From: CAVQAH01 sp963784195
Lineage (GTDB): Bacteria > Acidobacteriota > Vicinamibacteria > Vicinamibacterales > 2-12-FULL-66-21
Direction: 5' to 3'
Length of the DNA: 64,000 bases
Assembly: GCA_963784195.1 (NCBI GenBank)
Contig: CAWARA010000036.1
Span: 1 to 64,000, forward strand
Below are positions 17,586 through 26,798 of this stretch, piece after piece; position 1 is the stretch's first letter, and each line of letters begins with the position of its first letter. Under the pieces are notes generated by a model. That model did no database searches and was not told the origin of the DNA. It worked only from the letters and a program-made list of their open reading frames with translations. The translations under genes were made by a program, and so were the position numbers.

Positions 17586-18062
17586 GTGTCCAAGAACAAG
17601 AACCCCTCGCCCCCACCACTCTGGCGCTGTCCCTCGTGCAGGCGGCAGTTCGCGAATCGCAACCAGACCCACACCTGCACCCGGAACAGCATCGATGAGC
17701 ACTTTCAGGGAAAGAGTCCGGAAGTCCGGGAGCTGTTCGATGCGCTCGTTGCGCTGATCAGGGATATCGGTGAGGTGAAGGTCCTTCCCGAGAAGACCCG
17801 TATCGCCTTCCAGGTGCGGATGTCGTTCGCCGCGGTCAGCGTTCGCCAGCGCTATCTCGTCGGTCACTTCGTGTTCGCGCGGCGCGTGGAGCATCCGCGC
17901 TTCCTGCGCGTCGAGACCTTCTCGCCGCGCAATCATCTGCACGCGTTCCGGCTCGAAACGCTTCAGGATCTCGACAGGCAGTTTGCTGATTGGGCGCGGG
18001 AGGCGTATGCCGTTGGCGAGCAGAGACATCTGCGCGCGAGCTCCGGCGGCGGCTCGCGCTGA
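17586..18062 (+). CDS. DUF5655-like protein with a zinc-finger start
   Basis: A 158-residue protein starting GTG 17586 (MSKNKNPSPP). WRCPSCRRQFANRNQTHTC gives a short zinc-knuckle-like pattern, then HFQGKSPEVRELFDALVALI and EKTRIAFQVRMSFAAV, as in the DUF5655 family, whose members often sit beside DUF4287 domains. Function is not known. It is convergent with lpd, 22 bp away. Confidence 0.75.
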   Translation: MSKNKNPSPPPLWRCPSCRRQFANRNQTHTCTRNSIDEHFQGKSPEVRELFDALVALIRDIGEVKVLPEKTRIAFQVRMSFAAVSVRQRYLVGHFVFARRVEHPRFLRVETFSPRNHLHAFRLETLQDLDRQFADWAREAYAVGEQRHLRASSGGGSR

Positions 18063-18084
18063 TCGGCGCTAGTGGCCGGTCCAG

Positions 18085-19521
18085 CTAGCCTTGTTTACGC
18101 CGCGGCTTGTAGACGTGGGTGGCCTCGCCGAAGAACATCTCGGCGGACTCCATCAGCGTTTCGGAGAGCGTCGGGTGCGGATGGATGGTCATCTTGAGGT
18201 CGGTCGCATTCGCGCCCATTTCGATCGCCAGCACACCCTCGGAGATCAGCTCACCGGCGCCGGGGCCGACGATGCCGACGCCCAGGATGCGCGAGGTCTT
18301 CGGATCGAGCACGAGCTTGGTCATGCCGTCGGTGCGATCGAGCGTGATCGCCCGGCCGGACGCGCCCCACGGGAACCGCGTGACGGTGACCTCTTTCTTC
18401 TGCGTCGCGGCGTCTGACTCGGTCAGCCCGCACCACGCGATCTCCGGATCCGTGAACACGACAGCAGGGATCGCCTGCGGCTCGAACGCGACACGCTCAC
18501 CCAGAATGGCATCGACGGCGACGCGCGCCTCGTGCGACGCCTTGTGCGCGAGCATCGGCTCGCCGACGACGTCGCCGATCGCGAAGATGGTCGGCTCGGC
18601 GGTCCCCCTGCGCGGGTCGACTTCGATGAACCCCCGCTGATTCACCTTGACCTGGGTCCGCTCCAGCCCCGGAATCGCCGAGTTCGGCCGTCGTCCGATC
18701 GACACGAGAACCCGATCGAACGTTTTTTCAGCGGGCATGCCCTCGGGGAGCTTCCCCTCGAACTTCACGCTGACGCCGTTCTTGACGTCCTTGAGGCCGA
18801 CGACCTTGGTCTCGAGCAGCACGGCTTCGCAGATCGCGTTCACGCGTTTCGCGAGAATGTTCACCAGATCGCGATCGGCGCCAGGCAGCAACCCGTTGGT
18901 CATCTCGACGACGGTGACCTTCGAGCCGAGCGCGGCGTAGACGGTTCCGAGCTCCAGGCCGATGTACCCGCCGCCCACGACGAGCAGCGACTTGGGCACG
19001 TCAGGCAGGTCGAGCGCGCCCGTGGAGTCCATCACGCGAGGGCTGTCGATGGTCAACCCCGGAATCGTCGACGGCCTCGAACCGGTTGCGATGATCGCGT
19101 GCTCGAAGAACAGCGTGTCGAGGGCGTCGCGATCGGTTCGCGTGATGTCCAGGGTTCGCGCGTCGCGGAATGCGGCGCGTCCCTGGATGTAATTGATCTT
19201 GCGCATGCGGCCGACCTGGCCCACGCCGCCGGTCAGCTGCGTGACGACCTTGTTCTTGAACGCCCTGACCTTGTCGACGTCGATCGCCGGGGCGCCGAAG
19301 CTGATCCCCCACGCTTCCGCGTGATGCGCCTCCTCGAGCACTTTCGCGATGTGCAGCAGCGCCTTCGAGGGGATGCATCCGCGATACAGACAGACGCCGC
19401 CCGGGTTCGGCTCGGGGTCCACCAGCGACACCTGCATGCCCCGATCGGCGGCATAGAACGCCGCGGCATAACCGCCTGGGCCCGCGCCGATGACGATGAG
19501 TTGTGTGGATGATTCGGGCAT
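18085..19521 (-). CDS. lpdA: Dihydrolipoyl dehydrogenase (E3)
   Basis: A 478-residue flavoprotein that reoxidises dihydrolipoamide on E2 with NAD. It has the FAD fold VIGAGPGGYAAAFYA, the redox disulfide motif GGVCLYRGCIPSKALL, the NAD fold LLVVGGGYIGLELG, the second FAD motif IFAIGDVVGEPMLAHKA, and HPHPTLSETLMESAE with the catalytic His-Glu pair. It is the last gene of aceE-aceF-lpd, eight bases after aceF, so it is probably the E3 of the pyruvate dehydrogenase complex. Confidence 0.96.
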   Translation of the reverse strand: MPESSTQLIVIGAGPGGYAAAFYAADRGMQVSLVDPEPNPGGVCLYRGCIPSKALLHIAKVLEEAHHAEAWGISFGAPAIDVDKVRAFKNKVVTQLTGGVGQVGRMRKINYIQGRAAFRDARTLDITRTDRDALDTLFFEHAIIATGSRPSTIPGLTIDSPRVMDSTGALDLPDVPKSLLVVGGGYIGLELGTVYAALGSKVTVVEMTNGLLPGADRDLVNILAKRVNAICEAVLLETKVVGLKDVKNGVSVKFEGKLPEGMPAEKTFDRVLVSIGRRPNSAIPGLERTQVKVNQRGFIEVDPRRGTAEPTIFAIGDVVGEPMLAHKASHEARVAVDAILGERVAFEPQAIPAVVFTDPEIAWCGLTESDAATQKKEVTVTRFPWGASGRAITLDRTDGMTKLVLDPKTSRILGVGIVGPGAGELISEGVLAIEMGANATDLKMTIHPHPTLSETLMESAEMFFGEATHVYKPRRKQG

Positions 19522-19529
19522 GCGGACGG

Positions 19530-20966
19530 TTACAAATTCAACACGAACGGCTGCTCGAAGGCTTCGGCCACCCAGCGCAGGAAGCGCGCCGCATCCGCGC
19601 CATCGATCACCCGATGATCGTATGAAAGCGACAACGGCAGCATCAATCGCGGCTCGAAGCGTCCGCCGCCAGCCTCGGATTCAGAGGCCCGCCAGACCGG
19701 TTCCTGCGCGCCGCGCGAGATCCCGAGAATCGCCACCTCCGGCCAGTTCACGATCGGCGTGAAGGCGGTGCCGCCTATCCCTCCAAGATTGGTGATCGTG
19801 AATCCGCCACCCTGCATATCCTCGAGCGACAGCTTGCCGGCGCGAGCCTTGTCCGATGCCTTCGTCACCTCGACGGACAGATCGATGATGCCCTTGCGAT
19901 CGACATCGCGAATCACTGGAACGAGCAGACCGCGCTCCGTATCCACGGCGATGCCGATGTGAATCGACTTCTTGAAGACGATCTCGTTGCGGGCCGTGTC
20001 CACCGAGGAGTTGAACTGCGGGAACCTGCGGATGGCGCGCTCGGTGACCTTGAGCGCAATCGCCGTGATCGTGAGCTTCCCGCCAGCCTTCTCGGCCTGC
20101 GGACCGTACTGCTTCCGCAGCGCCTCGAGTGCGGTGATGTCCGCCTTGTCGTGCTGCGTCACGTGCGGAATGGTGTTCCAGGCGTTCGAGAGGTGCTCCG
20201 CAGTCTTGCGGCGGATATTGCTCATCGGCTTGCGCTCGACCTCGCCCCACTTCGCGAAGTCCGGCAGCGGCTGCGACGGCACGGCGGTGCCCGGCAGCCC
20301 GCCGCCGGTCATCACGCCCTTCACATACGCCTGAACGTCCTCCGGGCTGATCCGGCCGTCGGGACCACTGCCGGTGACGCGGCGAATGTCGACACCCAGC
20401 TCGCGCGCCAGCCGCCGGACCGACGGCGCAGCGGCGGCCGCCGGCCCTTCGGCTTCCGGTTCGGGTGCGGGTTGCGGCGGCGCCGGTGCGGGAGCGGAAC
20501 GCGCACCACGGCTGATGTCCACGACCTCGCCGCGCGGCTTCTGCTGCCTGGCGTCAGCGGCCTCACGATTCTCGGGCTCCGCGGTCTTCGCGGCCTGCCC
20601 TGGCTCCGCCTGGCTCAGACCGCCCTCCTCAGGCGCACCCGCAGGTTGTGACTTCGGTTTGTCAGTGGGCTGCGCGTCAGTCTGCTTCGCAACCGGGGCT
20701 GGCGCGGCGGCCGCCGGTTGTGCCGCGCCGCCATCCTCTACCGTGAGGACGACCTGCCCTACCTTCACACGCTCGCCCTGCTTGACCCTGACGTCCTTGA
20801 CCGTTCCTGCAACCGTCGAAGGCACTTCAATCGTGGCTTTATCAGTTTCGAGCTCGAGGAGCGGCTGGTCGCGTGTCACGGTGTCGCCAGCGGATACCAG
20901 CACGCGGACCACATCGCCGGCGGCGATGTTCTCGCCAAGCTCAGGGAGTTTGAATTCAGTCGGCAT
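19530..20966 (-). CDS. aceF: Pyruvate dehydrogenase E2, dihydrolipoamide acetyltransferase
   Basis: A 478-residue E2 with one N-terminal lipoyl domain (LELETDKATIEVPS, lysine near residue 43), a long Ala/Pro/Glu-rich linker (about residues 85-180), a peripheral-subunit-binding domain (VRRLARELGVDIRRVTGSG, then DGRISPEDVQAYV) and the C-terminal catalytic domain ending YDHRVIDGADAARFLRWV with the catalytic His and Asp. It transfers acetyl from E1 to CoA. It lies nine bases after aceE. A single lipoyl domain is fewer than in E. coli but within family variation. Confidence 0.95.
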   Translation of the reverse strand: MPTEFKLPELGENIAAGDVVRVLVSAGDTVTRDQPLLELETDKATIEVPSTVAGTVKDVRVKQGERVKVGQVVLTVEDGGAAQPAAAAPAPVAKQTDAQPTDKPKSQPAGAPEEGGLSQAEPGQAAKTAEPENREAADARQQKPRGEVVDISRGARSAPAPAPPQPAPEPEAEGPAAAAAPSVRRLARELGVDIRRVTGSGPDGRISPEDVQAYVKGVMTGGGLPGTAVPSQPLPDFAKWGEVERKPMSNIRRKTAEHLSNAWNTIPHVTQHDKADITALEALRKQYGPQAEKAGGKLTITAIALKVTERAIRRFPQFNSSVDTARNEIVFKKSIHIGIAVDTERGLLVPVIRDVDRKGIIDLSVEVTKASDKARAGKLSLEDMQGGGFTITNLGGIGGTAFTPIVNWPEVAILGISRGAQEPVWRASESEAGGGRFEPRLMLPLSLSYDHRVIDGADAARFLRWVAEAFEQPFVLNL

Positions 20967-20975
20967 TGCGTTCCG

Positions 20976-23651
20976 CTAGCTCCTCGCCGGGTTCGGCTTC
21001 TCGGGATCGATCTCGAGGTCCTTGATGGCCTGCGCGACGACCGACCGTGCGACCTGGCCCTCCTGCGCCAGCTCCGCGAGCGTCGCGAGCGTGATGAACC
21101 GGCGATCGACTTCGAAGAAATTCCGCAGGTCCGCACGATCCTCGCTGCGCCCGAAGCCGTCGGTGCCCAGCGCGCGGATCTTGCGCGGCAGCCAGCGTTC
21201 GATGCTGTCCGGCAGCGCCTTGAGGTAGTCCAGCGCCGCCACAATCACCCCCGGCGCATCCTTGAAGGTCTGCGTCAGATACGGAACGCGCGGCGCTTCG
21301 GACGGATGCAGCATGTTCCAGCGATCGGTCGCGTGACCGTCGCGATACAGCTCCTGATAGCTGGTCACGCTCCACACGTCCGCCGCGACTTCATACCGCT
21401 CGAGCAGTTTCTGCGCGCCGATCACCTCGTTGAGGATCGCGCCGCTGCCGAGCAGCTGCGCGCGGCGCGTGGCCTTCCCATTGGCCGCACGGCTCACACG
21501 ATAGATCCCCTTCAGGATGCCTTCGCGGGCACCCTCGGGCATCGGGGGCATCTCGTACTGCTCGTTCATCACGGTCAGGTAATAGAAGATGCTCTCCTGA
21601 TCGCGATACATCCGGCGGATTCCGTCTTCGATGATGACCGCCAGCTCGTACGCGAACGCCGGATCGTACGAGATGCAGTTGGGCACCGAGGTCGAGTAGA
21701 CGTGACTCTGACCGTCCTGGTGCTGCAGCCCCTCGCCTGCGAGCGTCGTCCGGCCGGCGGTCGCGCCGAGCAGGAACCCGCGCATGCGCGAGTCGGCGCC
21801 CGCCCAGATCAGGTCAGCGACCCGCTGGAAGCCGAACATCGAGTAGAAGATGAAGAACGGGATCGTGTTGATCCCGTGCGTGGCGTAGGCCGTGCCTGCC
21901 GCGATGAACGAGGACAACGATCCCGCTTCGGTGATGCCCTCCTCGAGGATCTGACCGTCCTGCGCCTCCTTGTAATAGAGGAGGGTGTCCATGTCGACCG
22001 GCTCGTACTTCTGGCCCACGTGCGAGTAGATGCCGACGCCGCGGAAGAGCGACTCCATGCCGAACGTGCGCGCTTCGTCCGGAACGATCGGCACGATCAG
22101 ATCGCCGATTTCCTTGTCGCGCAGCAGCTTCGACAGCATCCGCACGAAGACCATCGTCGTCGACGCCTTGCGCCCCTCGGTGCCCTGGTGGAACTCCTCG
22201 AAGATCGAAGAGATGGGCGCGTGGAGCGGTTCCACACGGACCGAGCGGGTCGGCACGAAGCCGCCCAGCGCCTTCCGTCGCTCGCGCAAATACTGAAGCT
22301 CGGTGCTGTCCTCTGGCGGACGGTAGAACGGTGCATCCGCGATGTCATCGTCGGAGATCGGAATGCCGAAGCGCGTGCGGAAGGAACGCAGATCGCCTTC
22401 GTTCAGTTTCTTCTGCTGGTGGGTGATGTTCTTCCCTTCGCCCGCCTCGCCGAGACCGTAGCCTTTGATCGTGCGCGCCAGGATGACGGTCGGCTGACCC
22501 TTGTGCTCGGTCGCCATCTTGTAAGCGTTGAACACCTTCACCGGATCGTGCCCGCCCAGGCGCAGCTTCTTCAGTTGGTCGTCGGACAAATGCTTGACCA
22601 TGTCGAGCAGCCGCGGATCCGTTCCGAAGAAGTGCTCGCGCAGGTACGCGCCTGACTCGACGGCGTACTTCTGATACTGGCCATCGACGATCTCGCCCAT
22701 ACGTTTGGCGAGCACGCCGTCATGATCTTTCGCCAGCAGCGGATCCCAGTCGCAGCCCCACAACACCTTGATGACGTTCCAGCCGGCACCGCGGAAGATC
22801 GCTTCCAGCTCCTGGATGATCTGGCCGTTGCCGCGAACGGGCCCATCCAGCCGCTGCAGGTTGCAGTTGATGACGAAGATCAGGTTGTCGAGCTTTTCGC
22901 GCGACGCCAACCCGATTGAGCCAAGCGCTTCCGGCTCGTCGGTCTCGCCATCACCGAGAAACGCCCAGACCTTCTGGTTCGAGGGCTTCTTCAGGTGTCG
23001 ATCCTCGAGGTACCGGTTGAAGCGGGCCTGGTAGATCGACATGAGCGGACCGAGGCCCATCGACACCGTCGGGAATTCCCAGAAGTCGGGCATCAGCCAC
23101 GGATGCGGGTACGAAGAAAGGCCGCCGCCCGGCGCAAGCTCCTGACGGAAGTTGTGGAGCTTCTCGACCCCAATGCGCCCCTCGAGGAACGCACGGGCAT
23201 AAATCCCGGGCGACGCATGGCCCTGGAAATAAATCAGGTCTCCCTCGCCGTCCTTGCCCTTGCCGCGGAAGAAGTGGTTGAACGCCACTTCGTACAGCGT
23301 CGCGGCCGAGGCGTAGGTCGAGATGTGCCCGCCGATGCCTTCCGACAGGCGGTTCGCGCGGACGACCATGGCCATCGCGTTCCAGCGAACGAGGCTCTTG
23401 ATCCGGCGTTCCACTTCCTGGCTTCCGGGAAGCGGCGTTTCATCTTCGGCTCGGATGCTGTTGACGTAGGCCGTGACTGCCGTGAACGGCAGGGCCACGC
23501 CGGACATCCGGGCCCGATGGCGCAGGGTGGCCAGCAAACGCTGGACGCGTGGACGATCACCCTGCTGGATGACGTAATCGAGCGACTCGAGCCATTCCCG
23601 CTGTTCGATCGCCTCGAGCTCGGAGGCGTCGCGGGGCGCGGTATTCCTCAT
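20976..23651 (-). CDS. aceE: Pyruvate dehydrogenase E1, homodimeric type
   Basis: At 891 residues this is the size of the single-chain AceE type. It contains GIGGHISTYASAATLYEVAFNH-type opening residues, FFRGKGKDGEGDLIYFQGHA, and the thiamine-diphosphate motif FLGDGETDEPEALGSIGLAS ending near NCNLQRLDG. Later VGQKYEPVDMDTLLYYKEA and STSVPNCISYDPAFAYELAV match the family. It decarboxylates pyruvate and acetylates the lipoyl group of E2. It is the first gene of aceE-aceF-lpd; a palindrome lies in the upstream gap. Confidence 0.96.
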   Translation of the reverse strand: MRNTAPRDASELEAIEQREWLESLDYVIQQGDRPRVQRLLATLRHRARMSGVALPFTAVTAYVNSIRAEDETPLPGSQEVERRIKSLVRWNAMAMVVRANRLSEGIGGHISTYASAATLYEVAFNHFFRGKGKDGEGDLIYFQGHASPGIYARAFLEGRIGVEKLHNFRQELAPGGGLSSYPHPWLMPDFWEFPTVSMGLGPLMSIYQARFNRYLEDRHLKKPSNQKVWAFLGDGETDEPEALGSIGLASREKLDNLIFVINCNLQRLDGPVRGNGQIIQELEAIFRGAGWNVIKVLWGCDWDPLLAKDHDGVLAKRMGEIVDGQYQKYAVESGAYLREHFFGTDPRLLDMVKHLSDDQLKKLRLGGHDPVKVFNAYKMATEHKGQPTVILARTIKGYGLGEAGEGKNITHQQKKLNEGDLRSFRTRFGIPISDDDIADAPFYRPPEDSTELQYLRERRKALGGFVPTRSVRVEPLHAPISSIFEEFHQGTEGRKASTTMVFVRMLSKLLRDKEIGDLIVPIVPDEARTFGMESLFRGVGIYSHVGQKYEPVDMDTLLYYKEAQDGQILEEGITEAGSLSSFIAAGTAYATHGINTIPFFIFYSMFGFQRVADLIWAGADSRMRGFLLGATAGRTTLAGEGLQHQDGQSHVYSTSVPNCISYDPAFAYELAVIIEDGIRRMYRDQESIFYYLTVMNEQYEMPPMPEGAREGILKGIYRVSRAANGKATRRAQLLGSGAILNEVIGAQKLLERYEVAADVWSVTSYQELYRDGHATDRWNMLHPSEAPRVPYLTQTFKDAPGVIVAALDYLKALPDSIERWLPRKIRALGTDGFGRSEDRADLRNFFEVDRRFITLATLAELAQEGQVARSVVAQAIKDLEIDPEKPNPARS

Positions 23652-23785
23652 GTGGTCTGAATCCTTGGTCGGGAGTCCGGCACCTGGGCCTTACGCCAAG
23701 GCGCCGTCCAATGGCCGGACTACAATCGATCTATTGTAGACCCGTCGGTGTGGAGATAGAAACACACGTCAGATTGTGAAGCGCC
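23652..23785. promoter_or_regulatory. Divergent aceE / peptidase control region with palindrome
   Basis: TACAATCGATCTATTGTA (23721-23738) has perfect six-base arms and lies midway between two divergent starts, a position suited to an operator or overlapping promoters. CCTTACGCCAAGG (about 23690-23703) is a smaller palindrome. Confidence 0.45.
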
Positions 23786-25495
23786 ATGCACTACCGTTAC
23801 ATCGTCGTCGCGCTTATTTCACCGACTCTTCTTTCGGCCGCAATGTCGACGGCCATCACTGGGGCTGTATCTGTGCAGGAAACGATCTCTGTGCCGTCCG
23901 CCGGGGAGCTGCGCACCATGGCGGGACGGTTTGCGCCCGCGGACATCAGCGCAGACGTCCGTCAACTTCCCGAACACGAGCGCCAGGCGCTGTCGAAGGT
24001 GGTGCAGGCTGCGCGCATCATGGACAGCCTGTTCCTCCGGCAGGTCTGGGCGGGAAACGACGCCCTGCTGCAGAAGCTCGGCAGGGAGTCCGTCGCCGGT
24101 GGATCGCCCGCCGATCAACAGGCCGCGGAGGCGCGGCTCCACTACTTCCTGATCAACAAAGGGCCATGGTCGCGACTGGACCACAACCGGCCGTTCATCG
24201 CGGACGTCCCTCCGAAGCCGGAAGGCGCGAACTTCTATCCGGCCGGAGCGACGAAGGCGGAGGTCCAGAAATGGATTGACTCGCTGTCCGGCGAAGCGCG
24301 AACCAGGGCGACCGGCTTCTTCACGACGATCAGGCGGGGCCCTGACGGCGCATTCATGACCGTCCCGTATTCGGTCGAGTATCAAGGCGAGCTGGCCGAA
24401 GCGGCTGCGCTGCTTCGCGAGGCCGCGACTCTGACGGCGCAGCCGACGCTGAAGAAGTACCTGTCGGCCCGCGCGGACGCCTTCATTTCCAACGACTACT
24501 ACGCGAGCGACATCGCGTGGATGGAGCTGGATGCCTCGATCGATCCCACCATCGGTCCTTACGAGGTGTACGAAGACGAGTGGTTCAACTTCAAGGCAGC
24601 CTTCGAAGCATTCATCACGCTGCGGGACGACGTCGAGACGAAGAAACTGCAGTCGTTCGGCGCCGAGCTGCAGGGCCTGGAGAACGCGCTGCCGATCGAC
24701 CCGAAGCATCGGAATCCACGTCTCGGCGCGCTGGCGCCCATCCGCGTCGTCAACGTCGTCTTCACGGCAGGCGACGCGAACAGCGGTGTGCAGACGGCGG
24801 CGTTCAACCTGCCCAACGACGAGCGCGTCGTGAAAGAGAAGGGCACCAAGCGCGTGATGCTGAAGAACGTCCAGGATGCGAAGTTCCGGATGGTGCTGCA
24901 GCCGATCGCGAAGGTAGCGCTGCCAGCAAACGCGCAGAAAGATGTCTCGTTCGACGCGTTCTTCACCCACATCCTCATGCACGAGCTCATGCACGGTCTG
25001 GGTCCGCACAACATCACGGTCGACGGCCGGACGACGACGGTCCGTCAGGAGCTGAAGGAGACCTACAGCGCCATCGAAGAGGCGAAGGCGGATGTCTCGG
25101 GGCTGTGGGCGCTGCGGCAGCTGGCTGACGCCGGCAAGATCGATCGCGAGATCGCGCGGACGATGTACACGACGTTCCTGGCATCGTCGTTCAGATCGAT
25201 CCGGTTCGGGATCAACGAGGCGCACGGCCGGGGCGTGGCGATCCAGCTGAACTACTTCCTGGACGCCGGTGCGTTCACCGTGCTGCCTGACGGAACGTTT
25301 GCCGTCAACGACTCAAAGATCTCTGAAGCCATCACGTCGCTGACGCGCGACATCATGACGCTGCAGGCCGAGGGGAGCTACACCAAAGCCAAGGCCTTGA
25401 TCGAGACGGGGACGATTCGGCCGCCGGTTCAAAAGGTGCTCGACCGTCTCCAGAGCGTGCCGGTCGACATCGAGCCGCGGTTCACGTCGAGCTGA
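23786..25495 (+). CDS. Zinc metallopeptidase related to dipeptidyl peptidase III (M49)
   Basis: A 569-residue protein with an N-terminal hydrophobic export segment (residues 4-30). The zinc motif is HELMHGLGPHN with His399, Glu400 and His403, and EEAKADVSGLWALR (residues 431-444) gives the third ligand and the second M49 signature. Family M49 normally has HEXXGH; here the spacing is HEXXH followed by Gly, as in diverged bacterial relatives. It probably cleaves peptides outside the cytoplasm. It is divergent from aceE. Peptidase assignment is good; exact specificity unknown. Confidence 0.82.
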   Translation: MHYRYIVVALISPTLLSAAMSTAITGAVSVQETISVPSAGELRTMAGRFAPADISADVRQLPEHERQALSKVVQAARIMDSLFLRQVWAGNDALLQKLGRESVAGGSPADQQAAEARLHYFLINKGPWSRLDHNRPFIADVPPKPEGANFYPAGATKAEVQKWIDSLSGEARTRATGFFTTIRRGPDGAFMTVPYSVEYQGELAEAAALLREAATLTAQPTLKKYLSARADAFISNDYYASDIAWMELDASIDPTIGPYEVYEDEWFNFKAAFEAFITLRDDVETKKLQSFGAELQGLENALPIDPKHRNPRLGALAPIRVVNVVFTAGDANSGVQTAAFNLPNDERVVKEKGTKRVMLKNVQDAKFRMVLQPIAKVALPANAQKDVSFDAFFTHILMHELMHGLGPHNITVDGRTTTVRQELKETYSAIEEAKADVSGLWALRQLADAGKIDREIARTMYTTFLASSFRSIRFGINEAHGRGVAIQLNYFLDAGAFTVLPDGTFAVNDSKISEAITSLTRDIMTLQAEGSYTKAKALIETGTIRPPVQKVLDRLQSVPVDIEPRFTSS

Positions 25496-25896
25496 GGTGA
25501 CGATCCTGACTGCAGGTTCCAGCGAATCATTGGACTTGTTGCACTTCACACTGGTCACGAAGAGTTCACGCAGAGATCGCCGAGACGCAGAGAACGCCGA
25601 GCTACGCTCAGCGTCCGGCCGCGCCGCAGGCGCGGATAAGGGCACGAACGACACCACAAATGAGAGCCTCTCAAGATCCTTCTGGCTCTCATTTGTGGCG
25701 TCGTTCGCGCCCTCATCAGCCGGGCTTCGCCCGGCTGCCGGGCGCTTCGCCAGTCGCGGCTAACATTTGCGTCCGGGTTTCTCTGCGCTCGCTGCGCTCT
25801 CTGCGTCTCTGCGTGAGCTCTTTGATCTTGATCTCGTTCTTGTTCTTGTTCTTGTTCACTTTCTGCGGCATGACGGCAAGTCGACGCGGGGAAGAA
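25496..25896. repeat. Nested inverted repeats filling a 400-bp gap
   Basis: No gene is seen. Outer arms: AGAGTTCACGCAGAGATCGC and onward (25561-25596) against the complement in 25781-25821 (GCGTCTCTGCGTGAGCTCT). Inner hairpin: a stem of about 28 bp, 25641-25668 (start GGCACGAACGACACCAC) with 25684-25712 (GGCTCTCATTTGTGG...), loop of 15 nt. A CTTGTT triplet run (25838-25858) follows. The element separates convergent genes. Confidence 0.8.
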
Positions 25897-26701
25897 TCAG
25901 CTACCCGCGAAGCTCCTGACCACCTCAACCGCAAGGTCCGGCCGATCGCTGATGAGCGCGTCGGCGCCCCAACCGAGCAGGCGGCGCATGTCCAGTGGGT
26001 CGTTAACGGTCCAGATCTTCACGGCCAGCCCCGCACGATGCGCGTAGGTCACGAAGCGGGGCGTCACGATCACAGTCTTGTCTGATCGCTCCGGTACCTG
26101 AAACTCACGGTAGGCGGTCCGTCCGAGCGGCCAGCCAACCCAGGAGCGGTAGAGTGCCCACCGCGTTTCCTCGCGCGCGGCACCGGTTGGAATCCGCGGC
26201 TCGATCGTTCGCGCGGCCCGCAACACGCCCCATCCGAAGGAGCCGAGCGCCACGCGGGACACGGCGTCGGCGGCGCGAATCTCATCAATCGTCCTCGCCG
26301 CGAGCTCCGGGTCGTTCATCTTCAACTCGATGATCAACCGCGCATCCCGATAGCGTTGGAGCACGTCCCGCAAGGTCGGAATCGAGAGACCGCGGCCCCG
26401 GAACGGAAAGTCGCCATTCGCCCCACGAAACCAGTAGCCGGCATCGACACGGGCGAGTTCGTCGGCGGTGAACGCCGCTATCGGCCCGCGTGCGTCGGTC
26501 GTGCGCTCGAGCGTCTCGTCATGATGGACGACGACCGACGCCATCCCGGGACAGGTGGACGTCGAGCTCCAATCCGTCGGCGCCAACCGACAGCCCGTGA
26601 TCGAATGCCTCAATCGTGTTCTCGGGACGAAGGGCCGCCCCCCCGCGATGGGCATATACCAGCGGGCGGTCACGTGAGGGCCGATGAGGTGCGCTGGACA
26701 A
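25897..26701 (-). CDS. Glycerophosphodiester phosphodiesterase family protein (one-base frameshift)
   Basis: The N-terminal catalytic motifs are YAHRGGAALRPENTIEAFDH and GLELDVHLSRDG in one frame. VVVHHDETLERTTDARG, LIIELKMNDPELAARTI and the C-terminal VKIWTVNDPLDMRRLLGWG, ALISDRPD follow in another. The break is one extra base at about 26534-26535 (GTCGGTCG where GTCGTCG is expected). Corrected length from TTG 26701 is 267 residues; the frame is also open to an ATG at 26773, but that would add the hairpin CAGCCCGTG...ACGGGCTG (26716-26742) to the protein. It hydrolyses glycerophosphodiesters to glycerol 3-phosphate and an alcohol. Confidence 0.85.
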
Positions 26702-26798
26702 GATGTCAATCTTAACAGCCCGTGCTGAAACGGGCTGCTCGCGGAATCTTCCGTATGACGGCGCCGAGCCCACGGAATGCTGGTGATAAGATGCGGAT

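Noticed and set aside
18532..19512. Plus-strand ORF opposite lpd
   Set aside because: Arg-rich shadow; the minus frame has all FAD, NAD and disulfide motifs of dihydrolipoyl dehydrogenase.
20718..22655. A 645-codon plus-strand ORF opposite aceF-aceE
   Set aside because: Its product is Arg/Val/Leu-rich and repetitive with no family motif, while the minus strand encodes intact AceE and AceF. High GC in third positions commonly keeps an opposite frame open.
23819..25225. Minus-strand ORF of 468 codons opposite the M49-like peptidase
   Set aside because: No recognisable domain; it mirrors the peptidase codon pattern and ends inside it.
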